DNA of 64,000 nt from Paenibacillus cellulositrophicus. Lineage in GTDB: Bacteria > Bacillota > Bacilli > Paenibacillales > Paenibacillaceae. Positions 42,724-51,574 of this stretch are shown here, in pieces; within the stretch, counting starts at the first letter, position 1, and every line of letters starts with the position of its first letter. The position numbers and the translations under genes are program-made. The stretch is taken from the NCBI RefSeq assembly GCF_009363095.1, contig NZ_CP045295.1, positions 4,617,001 through 4,681,000 of the forward strand. Direction: 5' to 3'. The notes under the pieces were generated by a model. It searched no databases. It was not told where the DNA came from and saw nothing but the letters and a program-made list of their open reading frames with translations.

Positions 42724-43620
42724 ATGAGGGAGGCGGTATCCGCCAAGACGGTCTGGCGCGAGCGGAAGCTTGCAGCCGCGGCCGCACCGAAAATCCGTAA
42801 ATTTACGGCAAGCGACCTGTTCCTGGTGGCGGCCGGATTAATCATTTTGTTTGTGGCGGCCTGTGCCATCGTGCCGCAGTGGATTGCGCCCTATGCCCCG
42901 ACGGAGATGCGGACGGACAGCATCATGCAGGCGCCAAGCGGCGCGCATCTGTTCGGTACCGACTATTTCGGCCGGGATATTTTCAGCGTGGTCGTGTACG
43001 GGAGCCGGGACTCGCTCTTTATCGGCTTTGCTTCCGTCCTCGTCGGCGGCCTGCTTGGGGGAACGATCGGGGCGCTGTCCGGTTATGCGGGCGGCTGGAT
43101 CGACACGGCGATCATGCGTCTCAATGACGTGCTGATGACGATCCCGGGCATCCTGCTGGCGCTGGCCATCGCCGGTGCGCTCGGTCCTAGCCTGTTTAAC
43201 ATCGTGCTGGCGGTAGCCGTATCCTCCGTGCCGGGTTATGCCCGGGTGATGCGGGCGCAGGTGCTGAGCATCAAGAGCCGGACGTTCGTCAAAGCGTCAG
43301 TATCCATCGGCGCTTCGCCGCTGCGTGTGTTCTGGAAGCATGTGCTGCCGAACAGCCTGTCTCCGCTGCTGGTCATGGCAGCCATCGGTATCGGGACGTC
43401 CATTCTGACGGGATCGGGCCTGAGCTTTCTGGGCCTCGGGGTTCTGCGCGAGGTTCCGGACTGGGGGACGCTGCTCTCCCAAGGCAGAGGCTATTTGACC
43501 GCGGCCTGGTGGATCTGCACCTTCCCGGGATTGGCCATCACCGCATTCGTGTTGTCCGTCAACATTATCGGCGACCGGCTCCGGGACCATTTCGATCCGA
43601 AGAAAGTCACGCAGCGCTAA
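42724..43620 (+). CDS. Peptide ABC transporter permease (DppC/GsiD-like)
   Basis: 298-aa permease of the DppC/OppC group with the N-terminal OppC segment and six helices; has HLFGTDYFGRDIFS and the cytoplasmic coupling loop ASPLRVFWKHVLPNSLSPLLV. AGGAGGGAG before the ATG. Partner of the preceding permease, 19 bp apart; followed after 16 bp by the ATPase gene. Confidence 0.92.
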   Translation: MREAVSAKTVWRERKLAAAAAPKIRKFTASDLFLVAAGLIILFVAACAIVPQWIAPYAPTEMRTDSIMQAPSGAHLFGTDYFGRDIFSVVVYGSRDSLFIGFASVLVGGLLGGTIGALSGYAGGWIDTAIMRLNDVLMTIPGILLALAIAGALGPSLFNIVLAVAVSSVPGYARVMRAQVLSIKSRTFVKASVSIGASPLRVFWKHVLPNSLSPLLVMAAIGIGTSILTGSGLSFLGLGVLREVPDWGTLLSQGRGYLTAAWWICTFPGLAITAFVLSVNIIGDRLRDHFDPKKVTQR

Positions 43621-43814
43621 AGGAGGAGGAACGTCAATGAGCACTTTGCTTGATATCCGGGAGCTGTCCGTCGATTTTACGACCCGGAAAGGGACGCTGC
43701 AGGCGATCCGGGACGTGACCCTGTCGATCGAAGCCGGGGAAACCGTCTGCCTCGTCGGGGAGTCGGGCAGCGGCAAGACGGTGGCCTCCAAAGCGATCAT
43801 GCGTCTGATCGACC

Positions 43815-45860
43815 ATGAGAACGGGCGCATCAGCGGAGGAAGCCTTCTTCTGGACTGGGACGGACCTGGCAGGCCTGCCGGAGGCCGAACTGCGCCGGAT
43901 TCGCGGCAAACGGATGGCGATGGTGTTCCAGGAGCCGATGGCGGCCTTCGACCCGGTCTTTACGATCGGGCAGCAAATTCAGGAGACCATCTTGCAGCAT
44001 GAGAAAGTTTCCAAGCGGGAGGCCAGGGAGCGCGCCGTCCGGCTGCTGAAGCGGGTCGGTATTCCGGAGCCGGAGCTGCGGCTGAAGCAGTATCCGGGCG
44101 AGCTGTCCGGCGGAATGCTGCAGCGGGCCATGATCGCCATGGCGCTGTCCTGCGGGCCGGACCTGCTCATCGCGGATGAGCCGACCACCGCGCTGGACGT
44201 TACGATCCAGGCGCAAATTTTGCGCCTGCTGAAAGAGCTGCAGGCCGAGCTCGGCATGTCGATCCTGCTGATCACCCATGATCTCGGGATCGCCGCTGAA
44301 ATTGCCGACCGGGTGGTCGTCATGTATGCCGGCGAAATCGTCGAGGAGGCGCCGGCTTCCGAGCTGTTCCGCCTTCCGCGCCACCCGTATACGCGGGGCC
44401 TGCTCCGTTCCGTCGCGACGCTCGACACGGTCCGCGGCACGAAGCTGCATTCTATCGAAGGGTCCATCCCGAGCCTGGCCGCACTTCCGCTGGGCTGCCG
44501 CTTTCACCCTCGCTGCCCCTTTGCCACGGAGCGCTGCACGCAGGAGGCGCCGGTCTTAACCGGATCCGGCGAGCGCCGGAGCGCATGCTGGCATGCGGAG
44601 GAGCTGGTTCAGTCGGAGGGCTGGATGGCCCCTGTCGTGCCGGCGGGCTCCGGTGCAACTGAGGGTTCCGGTGCAGCCGATGGTTTCGGTACAGCAGTAG
44701 GTCTCGGTACAGCTGAAGGTTTCGTTGCGGCGGCATCCAATGCGATGGCTGTTTCGGGTGCAGCTGCAGGTTCTGGCGCCCCGGCGGCTTCCACCGAGAC
44801 GGCTGCTTTACGCGTTACACGGGATGGCGGCGCAGAAGAAGACATTGAGGGACGACGCGAAGCCGGCTCAACTGGGGCAGCGGAAGAAGCGGATGCTTTG
44901 TTTACCGTAGATCACCTGAAAAAGTATTACCCGGTGCATGGCGGAGGCATCGGCAAAGCGAAAAAGCTGATCCGCGCCGTGGACGACGTCAGCTTTACGA
45001 TCCGCAAGCGCGAAACCTTCGGCCTGGTCGGCGAGTCCGGCAGCGGAAAGTCGACGCTGGGCCGGGTGCTGCTCCAGATGGAGCGTGCCACGGCAGGGAC
45101 GGTTCTTTTTGACGGCAAGGACCTGACGAACCTGGGAGGACGTGAACTGCGCGCCGCCCGCCAGCATATGCAGACGATCTTCCAGGATCCGTACGGATCG
45201 CTGGATCCGCGCTGGAGGATCGGCGACAGCATCGCCGAGCCCCTTAAGGTGCACGGTCAGGGGCAGCGCCCCCCGGCCGACATCAGTCGCCGCGTCAGCG
45301 AGCTGCTTGAGCTGGTTGGGCTAGACCCGTCATGGGCGCAGCGGTATCCGCACGAGTTCTCCGGCGGGCAGCGGCAGCGGATCGGCATCGCCCGCGCGAT
45401 CGCCCTGAACCCGCGGTTCATTCTCGCCGACGAAGCCGTATCCGCGCTGGATGTATCGGTTCAGGCCCAGATCATCAATTTGCTGCAGGACCTGCAGCAA
45501 AAGCTGGGGCTGACCTACCTGTTCATCGCCCATGGCCTGCAGGTTGTCCGGCATCTGTCGGACCGGATCGGCGTGATGTACCTCGGGAAGCTCGTGGAGA
45601 TCGCACCGAGCGAGTCGCTGTTTCTCGCCCCGGCCCACCCGTATACCCAGGCTCTGATCGAGGCCATACCGCAGACCACGCCCCGCCAAGGCCAGCCGGC
45701 CGGAAGCCTGGAAGGGGAGATTCCCTCGCCGGCCAATCCGCCCTCGGGCTGCCGGTTCCATACCCGGTGTCCGTTTGCCACAGACCGCTGCCGGCAGGAG
45801 GAGCCAGCGCTGCGCCAATTGGACAGCGGTCACCACGCGGCCTGCCACTATGCGCTGTGA
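43815..45860 (+). CDS. Downstream frame of the fused double ATPase
   Basis: The 681-codon open frame after the shift. It encodes the rest of ATPase 1 (signature LSGGMLQRAMIAMALS, Walker B LLIADEPTTALDV, then the oligopeptide C-terminal box with four cysteines in GCRFHPRCPFATERC), a Gly/Ala-rich linker with hexapeptide repeats, and a complete ATPase 2 (Walker A GESGSGKST, signature FSGGQRQRIGIARAI, Walker B RFILADEAVSALDV, second Cys-rich C-terminal box). It lacks the first Walker A, which lies in the upstream frame. The first 13 or so residues before GTDLAG are out-of-frame sequence. Confidence 0.7.
   Translation: MRTGASAEEAFFWTGTDLAGLPEAELRRIRGKRMAMVFQEPMAAFDPVFTIGQQIQETILQHEKVSKREARERAVRLLKRVGIPEPELRLKQYPGELSGGMLQRAMIAMALSCGPDLLIADEPTTALDVTIQAQILRLLKELQAELGMSILLITHDLGIAAEIADRVVVMYAGEIVEEAPASELFRLPRHPYTRGLLRSVATLDTVRGTKLHSIEGSIPSLAALPLGCRFHPRCPFATERCTQEAPVLTGSGERRSACWHAEELVQSEGWMAPVVPAGSGATEGSGAADGFGTAVGLGTAEGFVAAASNAMAVSGAAAGSGAPAASTETAALRVTRDGGAEEDIEGRREAGSTGAAEEADALFTVDHLKKYYPVHGGGIGKAKKLIRAVDDVSFTIRKRETFGLVGESGSGKSTLGRVLLQMERATAGTVLFDGKDLTNLGGRELRAARQHMQTIFQDPYGSLDPRWRIGDSIAEPLKVHGQGQRPPADISRRVSELLELVGLDPSWAQRYPHEFSGGQRQRIGIARAIALNPRFILADEAVSALDVSVQAQIINLLQDLQQKLGLTYLFIAHGLQVVRHLSDRIGVMYLGKLVEIAPSESLFLAPAHPYTQALIEAIPQTTPRQGQPAGSLEGEIPSPANPPSGCRFHTRCPFATDRCRQEEPALRQLDSGHHAACHYAL
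44646..44735 (+). repeat. 18-bp tandem repeat coding a hexapeptide linker
   Basis: Five in-frame 18-bp units code GSGATE, GSGAAD, GFGTAV, GLGTAE, GFVAAA between the two ATPase domains. Third-base changes and substitutions show divergence, but unit length is exact. Confidence 0.7.
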
Positions 45861-45894
45861 CGGGATGGCCGCCACCTGAACGGGAGGTTATGAA

Positions 45895-47394
45895 TTGTCA
45901 GTCACGATGAATGCTGCCGCGGCAAAGGCCGAAGAGGGGCAGGGCAGTCTGCCGTTTTGGCCGGTTCTGCTCACCCTGTTCTGCGGTTCCTTTGTCGGCA
46001 TGTATCCCATGGTTTCATTAAACGTTTCGCTGCCCGGCTTTATCGGCATCTTTCACACCGGCCTCGGGACGGTGCAGTGGATCATTACGGGCTTTACGCT
46101 GGCCTTCGGCATGATTGCTCCCGTCAGCGGCTATCTCTCCAGCCGTTTCGGCGGCAGGCGGATGTTTCTGCTGTCACTGGCCGGAATCACCGTCAGTTCC
46201 GTAATGTGTTCCCTGTCCTGGAATATTCATGCACTGATTTTCTTCCGCATCTTGCAGGGCTTATGGTGCGGACTGATTCAGCCCGTGTCCCTGGCCATGA
46301 TTTATCAGACGCTGCCGCGAGGAAGACAGCCTCTAGCGGTCAGCGTCTGGTCGTTTTCGACGGTGCTTGGCACGGCGGTGGGCCCCTCGGTTAGCGGGTG
46401 GCTTCAGCAGCACGACTGGCACCTGATTTTTCTCGTGACGCTGCCGGCCGGTATTCTGGCCTGGTTGGCGGGCCGTATCCTGCTCCCGAAGGATGTTCGG
46501 GGTCCGCAAAAGCGTCTGGATGCCGCCGGACTCCTGCTGGCCACTGTGGGCAGCCTTACCATCCTGCTGCTGTTCGGCAATCTGCACGCCTGGGGCATGC
46601 GGTCGGCCTGGACGTGGAGCTGCCTCCTGATCGGCGGCGCATGCACCGCTCTTTTCATCAGGCTCGAGCTGCGCGCGAAGGAGCCACTGCTGAACCTCAG
46701 ATTGTTCGGCAATTTCACGTTCGCCGCAAGCCTCGGTGTATCGCTGATCTTGTCCTTTGCCCTCTACTCCGGCGTATACTTTGTCCCGCTGTTCCTGGAA
46801 GAAGTTCAAGGGCTGTCTTCTTTTCAAGTCGGGCTGCTCTTTCTTCCCGCGGCCGCGTGTCTGACCCTGGCCACGTTCCTGTCAGGGAAAGGATACCGCA
46901 CCTTTGGGCCGGCAGCGCTGATTGCCCTGGGCAGCCTGATCCTGCTGGTGACGACTTTTCGCTTCAGCCGGCTCGGCACGGAAACGACGCTCGTCTCCGT
47001 CATGATCTGGCTGGCGATCCGCAACGTCGGTACGGGGCTGTCGCTGACGCCGGCGACCAGCGCGGCGATGGCGGCGGTTCCGCAGTCCGAATCGGGCCAT
47101 GCGTCGGCCCTGATCAACTGGCTGCGGCAGCTATTCAGCGCGGGAGCGCTCGGCATGTTCACATCGGTGTTTTATGCGCGGATGAGCGTGCACGAGTCCC
47201 GTCTGCACGCTAACTATGCGGCGCAGGGCACGGAGTGGATACGCCGCGAGGCGTATACGCGGAGCATCGACGATGCGTTTTTGTTCGCGAGCGCGCTGGT
47301 GGCGCTGGCCATTCCGCTGGCGCTCCTTCTGCGCAAACGGAAGGAAGCGGCTGGTGCCGGACCACGCCTGGAGCAGCCGACCGAACTCAACTGA
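45895..47394 (+). CDS. MFS transporter, DHA2 (EmrB/QacA) type
   Basis: 499-aa integral membrane protein with about 14 predicted helices. TM-loop motifs: LPGFIGIFHTGLGTVQWIITGFTLAFG and SSRFGGRRMFLL (motif A, between TM2 and 3), VLGTAVGPSVSGWL (motif C, antiporter). TTG start at 45895 with GGGAGG 7 bp upstream. As part of the sulfur cluster it may export thiol waste products or an intermediate, or be an unrelated drug exporter. Confidence 0.87.
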   Translation: MSVTMNAAAAKAEEGQGSLPFWPVLLTLFCGSFVGMYPMVSLNVSLPGFIGIFHTGLGTVQWIITGFTLAFGMIAPVSGYLSSRFGGRRMFLLSLAGITVSSVMCSLSWNIHALIFFRILQGLWCGLIQPVSLAMIYQTLPRGRQPLAVSVWSFSTVLGTAVGPSVSGWLQQHDWHLIFLVTLPAGILAWLAGRILLPKDVRGPQKRLDAAGLLLATVGSLTILLLFGNLHAWGMRSAWTWSCLLIGGACTALFIRLELRAKEPLLNLRLFGNFTFAASLGVSLILSFALYSGVYFVPLFLEEVQGLSSFQVGLLFLPAAACLTLATFLSGKGYRTFGPAALIALGSLILLVTTFRFSRLGTETTLVSVMIWLAIRNVGTGLSLTPATSAAMAAVPQSESGHASALINWLRQLFSAGALGMFTSVFYARMSVHESRLHANYAAQGTEWIRREAYTRSIDDAFLFASALVALAIPLALLLRKRKEAAGAGPRLEQPTELN

Positions 47395-47424
47395 TTTTTG
47401 AATGGATAGGAGGCCAGATTCCAT

Positions 47425-48507
47425 ATGAAAGTGGCTGTATTTAGCCTTATGATGAATCTTCCCAATGCAGTAACAGGGGAGTCCTTGACCGCGCAGCAAA
47501 AGTTCCACAACGTCATCTCGCAGGCGGTCCTCGCCGAGAAGCTTGGCTTCGACGCTTACGGTGTGGGAGAACGGCACGGAGCTCCCTTCCTGTCCTCGGC
47601 GCCGCCTGTAGTGCTGACCGCCATCGCGTCCCGCACGACCCGCATCCGCCTGCTCACCACCGTGACTGTGCTGAGCGTGCTTGATCCGGTGCGGGTGGCC
47701 GAGGATTATGCCACACTGGACCATTTGTCCGGCGGCCGGCTGGAGATGATCATCGGCAAAGGAAACGACCCCCGGCATTATCCGCTGTTCGGCATTACGG
47801 AGGAAGAACAGTGGGATTCGATGGAAGAGCGGTACAGGCTGCTGAAACGGTTGTGGACTGAAGAAAACGTCACTTGGGAAGGAAAGTACCGGCCGCCGCT
47901 GCGGGAAGTGACGACGTTCCCCCGTCCGTATCAGGCCTCCATTCCGGTTTGGCACGGCAGCGCTTCGAGCACGCGCTCGACCGAGCTGGCGGCCAAGTTC
48001 GGAGAGCCGATTTTTTCCTCCAACGCCTTCCATCCGCAGGCCAAGTATAAAGCGCTGATCGATCATTACCGCGAGCGTCTTGCCTATTACGGCCATGATC
48101 CCGCCAAAGCGGTCGTCGGCGCGGGCTCCGGGAGCCTGTACTTGGGAAATACGACCGAGGAGGCGATCCGGCAGTACCGGCCGTATTATACGGCCTTCAG
48201 CGCAACGGAATCGGCAAAACATAACCAATCGCCTTTTCACAGCCTGGAAGATCAGATCGAGAACGGCCCGGCGCTGATCGGCAGCCCTGAAAAGGTCATC
48301 GAGAAAATATTGAATTACCACGAGGCGTTCGGCCATACGGTGCTGAGCATCGGTGTGGATGGGCTGACCGAGTCGGAGCAGCAAGAGCAGCTGCAGCGGT
48401 TCGCGGAGGAAGTGCTGCCGGTACTCAGGCGCGAAATTCCTAGTCGGGTATGGGAGAGCGGACCGGTGCTGGCCGGGGAAGAGACAGCGGTTTTGTCCGA
48501 ATCTTGA
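47425..48507 (+). CDS. LLM-class flavin-dependent oxidoreductase, fourth of the cluster
   Basis: 360-aa luciferase-like TIM-barrel protein; GVGERHGAPFLSSAPPVVL and RLLTTVTVLSVLDPVRVAEDYATLDHLSGGRLEMIIGKG are typical of the alkanal/alkane-sulfonate monooxygenase-like branch. It is not of the NtaA/DmoA type like 35216 and 38691. GATAGGAGG precedes the ATG. Ends the run of same-strand genes, 44 bp before a terminator. Confidence 0.88.
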   Translation: MKVAVFSLMMNLPNAVTGESLTAQQKFHNVISQAVLAEKLGFDAYGVGERHGAPFLSSAPPVVLTAIASRTTRIRLLTTVTVLSVLDPVRVAEDYATLDHLSGGRLEMIIGKGNDPRHYPLFGITEEEQWDSMEERYRLLKRLWTEENVTWEGKYRPPLREVTTFPRPYQASIPVWHGSASSTRSTELAAKFGEPIFSSNAFHPQAKYKALIDHYRERLAYYGHDPAKAVVGAGSGSLYLGNTTEEAIRQYRPYYTAFSATESAKHNQSPFHSLEDQIENGPALIGSPEKVIEKILNYHEAFGHTVLSIGVDGLTESEQQEQLQRFAEEVLPVLRREIPSRVWESGPVLAGEETAVLSES

Positions 48508-48550
48508 GCGGGTTGATAGGCAGTCCATAGACCCAGGGAAAGAGATAGAG

Positions 48551-48582
48551 AAAAGTGCGTAAGGTGGTTACGCACTTTTTTT
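48551..48582 (+). terminator. Terminator of the organosulfur cluster
   Basis: AAAAGTGCGTAA pairs perfectly with TTACGCACTTTT, followed by T run. Confidence 0.85.
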
Positions 48583-48688
48583 ATTTTTCTATTCAGTTGG
48601 TCATCACAAAGATCGGACGGAGGCAGGACATACGGTATGACGCAGCGAATGTAGTGCACCAAAATAATCGGAGTCAGGAGTGATAACC

Positions 48689-49084
48689 GTGCCAAAGCCG
48701 TCCAGCCAGCATGTGGAGGACTTTCTGAACCAGCTGGATCATCCGCTTAAGCCTGAAATGGAGGAAGTTCGGAAAATCATATTGAACACGGATAAAGGGC
48801 TCTCCGAGCATATCAAGTGGAACGCCCCAAGCTTTCTCTTCCAGAATGACGACAGGGTGACCTTTAATCTGCATGGAAAAGGATTTTTCAGGCTGGTGCT
48901 GCATCGCGGGGCGAAGTCAAAAGATCCTGTCAACCTTAGGCCGTTTTTCGAACAAGCGCAGGAGCTGCTGGAATGGTCTGCGCCTGACCGGGCAACGATC
49001 CGATTTACCGGTATGGATGACGTCGAGTCCAAGCGGGATGTGCTGCAGGCCCTCATCCGCAAATGGCTGGAGGTCTCCGGGTAA
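48689..49084 (+). CDS. DUF1801 (YdhG-like) protein
   Basis: 131-aa protein of the DUF1801 family; HVEDFLNQLDHPLKPEMEEVRKIIL and HIKWNAPSFLF are the family marks. GTG at 48689 has AGGAG 8 bp upstream; GTG at 48680 overlaps that site. Biochemical function unknown. Convergent with the alpha/beta hydrolase. Confidence 0.85.
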   Translation: MPKPSSQHVEDFLNQLDHPLKPEMEEVRKIILNTDKGLSEHIKWNAPSFLFQNDDRVTFNLHGKGFFRLVLHRGAKSKDPVNLRPFFEQAQELLEWSAPDRATIRFTGMDDVESKRDVLQALIRKWLEVSG

Positions 49085-49143
49085 CAAGTAAAAGTGGAAG
49101 AGGGCTCCAATAATGCAGACAGGGGTGCCCGGCCGTCTGCCCG

Positions 49144-49881
49144 TTACCCTGCCGCGGACACCGAGGTACAAAACTTTTGTAGCAGCTGACGCAGCTCATC
49201 CGGGTGGCTCAGCATGGGCAGATGGCCGGACTCAAGTCGTTCGACGCGGGCGCCCAAATTTCCGGCCATCTTGTCCTGCAGGCCCGGCTTCAGCTCCTGA
49301 TCCTGACCAAGCTTGATGTACAGGGAAGGGACCTGAAGCCGGGAAGCAGCCTCTACCCGGTCCGTGTAGACCCGGATCGATTCGGGGGTAAACCGGCGGA
49401 CGATTTCGTCGGCCTGCTCCTCGGTGAGATCGCTGCAGAGCCCGCGGCGGATGGCTTGTTCCGGAGGCTTGGTCCCGAACAAGCGCATCATCAGGGGCAG
49501 CAGGAGCCGCTGCCCTGAAGGGAAGGCGGACGTGAACGATCCCCCGCTTGCCGGGATCACCGCTCCGATGGCGGCAAAACCGGCGACCCGGTCCGCCATT
49601 TCGTCGGCGATGCTCAGACCGAGTACACCACCGAGAGAATGAGTGACCAGAATGAATTTTTCCACATCCCAGCTGCGGATCTGCTCCTTTACATGTGCAC
49701 AATAATCCTTTAAGGACAGCTTGCTTGTTCCTCCGTTTTTCGTTCCTCTGCCCGGATAGTCCACCGTCAGACAAGGCGCCGGCAGCTCCCCTGTCACCCT
49801 GTCCCATATTTGGGCGTCCAGGCCCGCCCCGGGAATGAATACATATCCGATCTGTTTGCGATCCTTGAGAGCTTTTTCCAT
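49144..49881 (-). CDS. Alpha/beta-hydrolase
   Basis: 245-aa alpha/beta-hydrolase-fold enzyme. The nucleophile elbow is THSLGG (residues about 80-85, Ser in the middle) instead of the more usual GHSLGG; the catalytic His is in ESGHLPMLSHPDE near the C-terminus. The oxyanion strand is FIPGAGLDAQIW. No signal peptide, so cytosolic. Substrate unknown. GGAGG is positioned 7-8 bp before the ATG on the minus strand. Confidence 0.85.
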   Translation of the reverse strand: MEKALKDRKQIGYVFIPGAGLDAQIWDRVTGELPAPCLTVDYPGRGTKNGGTSKLSLKDYCAHVKEQIRSWDVEKFILVTHSLGGVLGLSIADEMADRVAGFAAIGAVIPASGGSFTSAFPSGQRLLLPLMMRLFGTKPPEQAIRRGLCSDLTEEQADEIVRRFTPESIRVYTDRVEAASRLQVPSLYIKLGQDQELKPGLQDKMAGNLGARVERLESGHLPMLSHPDELRQLLQKFCTSVSAAG

Positions 49882-50219
49882 TTTAAATCTCCTCCATGTT
49901 CATTTTTTAATGTAAAGCCGGCAGACGATGCTGTCAGCGCATTGGCATATTTGCGGGCTGTTTGCCCTTCAACCCCATCATACCCCTACTTCACTGACAA
50001 CTCCGGTCAGTGGAGATTTGTCGAATGGCCGTTTTCCTAAAATGACTGTCGATTCTGCGGCTTCCCTAATTCGCCATATTCCGCGGCTGCTGGGGCTTGC
50101 CGCCAAATTTCACGGATTGCGTACATCGTTGTCACAGGTTTGCAATCTCCGGCCGGTAGGATAGGACTTATGGCCTGACTCCGAAAGTTGCGGGCTTGGG
50201 GGAAGGGAGGAGGACAAAT
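49882..50219. other. Divergent intergenic region with an inverted repeat
   Basis: 338 bp between the divergent hydrolase and the membrane protein gene. CACTGAC/GTCAGTG at 49992-50012 (7-bp arms, 7-bp spacer) is the only clear symmetric element, and could be an operator. No recognised promoter or gene. Confidence 0.4.
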
Positions 50220-50717
50220 GTGAAGAAAATGAGCGCACCCGTCATGAAGTGGCTGAAGATCGTGCATATCGTATTGGTGTCCTTGTTTTTTGGCGGCATT
50301 CTGAGCTCGGTGACCGTCAACTTTGCACTAGGGTTAGGCAGCTATGAAGATACGCTGAAATCTTATAAAGTCATCGTGCTCATCAGCGACGGTGTGATCC
50401 GGACGGGGGCCGTGGGGACGCTCGCGGTCGCCTTCGTGTACGGCTTTTTTACGCCATGGGGCTTCTTCAGGCACCGCTGGCTGGCCGTGAAATGGATTTT
50501 GTTTCTGCTGCAGACGTTCATGGGCATTTTCGTCGTGGATAAGCTGATGCTTGCCAATCTCTATCTGCTGGAGACGATGGGGCCGGAGGCGCTTGAAGAC
50601 CCTGGATTTCTCCGTAACCATGGTCTCAGAAATGCGTTCGTCTTCATCCAGATCGTTCTGACGCTGGTCATATTCATCATTTCGGTCATCAAGCCATGGA
50701 AAAAGAAACGAAGATAG
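50220..50717 (+). CDS. Small integral membrane protein, four helices
   Basis: 165-aa protein with four predicted transmembrane helices (about residues 11-32, 50-72, 79-100, 128-152) and a basic C-terminus (KPWKKKRR), inside-oriented. A histidine near the start of helix 1 (KIVHIVLVSLFFGG) resembles DUF2269-like proteins. GTG start with AGGAGG 6 bp upstream. Function unknown. Confidence 0.75.
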   Translation: MKKMSAPVMKWLKIVHIVLVSLFFGGILSSVTVNFALGLGSYEDTLKSYKVIVLISDGVIRTGAVGTLAVAFVYGFFTPWGFFRHRWLAVKWILFLLQTFMGIFVVDKLMLANLYLLETMGPEALEDPGFLRNHGLRNAFVFIQIVLTLVIFIISVIKPWKKKRR

Positions 50718-50758
50718 TTTTCGATACGATCATTCACGCCTTACGCGCGAAATATAAC

Positions 50759-50786
50759 CCCTGTCCCTTCCCGGACAGGGACTTTG
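50759..50786 (+). terminator. Terminator-like hairpin
   Basis: CCCTGTCC pairs with GGACAGGG, followed by ACTTTG; T tract weak. Confidence 0.5.
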
Positions 50787-50908
50787 CTCGTTGGCAGGAA
50801 GCCGCGGGAGTCCGCTGGTCGCTTTTCTCCCCCAACGGTACTTCTGTGATTCCGTGATATAATGAAGGAACACGGCGGATGAGCCGCCAAAGGAATTGGA
50901 GGATGCGT

Positions 50909-51460
50909 ATGTCCTACGAAGAACGTTTACGGCAGTATATCCTGGAGAATGATCTTTTACTGAAAGATCTGGAACGGGTGCGGGAGCTTGGGCTTCCGCA
51001 GTGCTACATCGCGGCCGGGTACGTCAGGGGGACGGTGTGGGACCGGCTGCACGGATATGTGAACCAGGCGGCCCATACCGATATTGACGTTATTTACTAT
51101 GATCCGGGAGATCTGTCGGAGGAACGCGAATGGCTGCTGGAGCAAAGACTGATCGAACAAACCGGGAATGATAAATGGTCTGTTAAAAATCAGGCGCGCA
51201 TGCATATCCGCAACGGCAATCCGCCTTACCGTTCCTCGGAGGACGCGGTCAGCTGGTGGCCGGAGACGGCGACCGCAGTAGGCGCACGCCTGAATACCGG
51301 GAACAGGCTGGAGATCTTGGCCCCTTACGGGCTGGACGATCTGTTCGGCCTCGTCGTACGCAGGAGTCCCCGGTTTGAGGATAGAACCTACTATATCAGC
51401 CGGGTACGGTCGAAAAACTGGAAGCAGCAGTGGCCGCAGCTGACCATCCTTGAGGATTAG
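50909..51460 (+). CDS. Nucleotidyltransferase-family protein (NTP_transf_6)
   Basis: 183-aa protein of the DUF925/NTP_transf_6 family. Contains CYIAAGYVRGTVWDRLHG and DIDVIYYDP, the latter carrying the DxD metal site of the nucleotidyltransferase fold; RMHIRNG and EDAVSWWPETATAVG follow. I start at 50909 because GGAGG (50898-50902) is 6 bp upstream; ATG 50903 touches it. Substrate unknown. Confidence 0.85.
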   Translation: MSYEERLRQYILENDLLLKDLERVRELGLPQCYIAAGYVRGTVWDRLHGYVNQAAHTDIDVIYYDPGDLSEEREWLLEQRLIEQTGNDKWSVKNQARMHIRNGNPPYRSSEDAVSWWPETATAVGARLNTGNRLEILAPYGLDDLFGLVVRRSPRFEDRTYYISRVRSKNWKQQWPQLTILED

Positions 51461-51495
51461 GGATAAGGCTGACTGGAACACACGGCCCCCAGTCC

Positions 51496-51524
51496 TTGCG
51501 GGTGTCAGGGTTGACCGATATAAT
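51496..51524 (+). promoter_or_regulatory. Probable sigma-A promoter of the tsa operon
   Basis: TTGCGG at 51496-51501, 17-bp spacer, perfect TATAAT at 51519-51524, about 50 bp before the tsaE start. Confidence 0.6.
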
Positions 51525-51574
51525 TAAGGGCAAGTTGCATTCAAGGATTTGGAAGGAGAAGGTGGAATCCCATC

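Larger units (their letters stand above)
43637..45860 (+). pseudogene. Fused double ATPase (GsiA-like) with one-base frameshift
   Basis: Full gene for a dual ABC ATPase of a peptide/glutathione importer, interrupted by +1 frameshift. The first frame starts at 43637 with MSTLLDIRELSVDF, has Walker A GESGSGKT at residues 41-48 and reaches GGSLLLD at 43855; the T at 43856 then shifts the frame. Reading after that base gives GTDLAGLPEAELRRIRG and the rest of a normal protein. Unshifted, the first frame stops at 44002. Either a real mutation (the importer would be defective unless another ATPase substitutes) or a base-calling error; no slippery sequence or stop supports programmed frameshifting. 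Confidence 0.75.

Noticed and set aside
43637..44002. Programmed +1 frameshift in the dual ATPase
   Set aside because: There is no slow or stop codon, slippery run or internal Shine-Dalgarno at the junction; a mutation or sequencing error is simpler.
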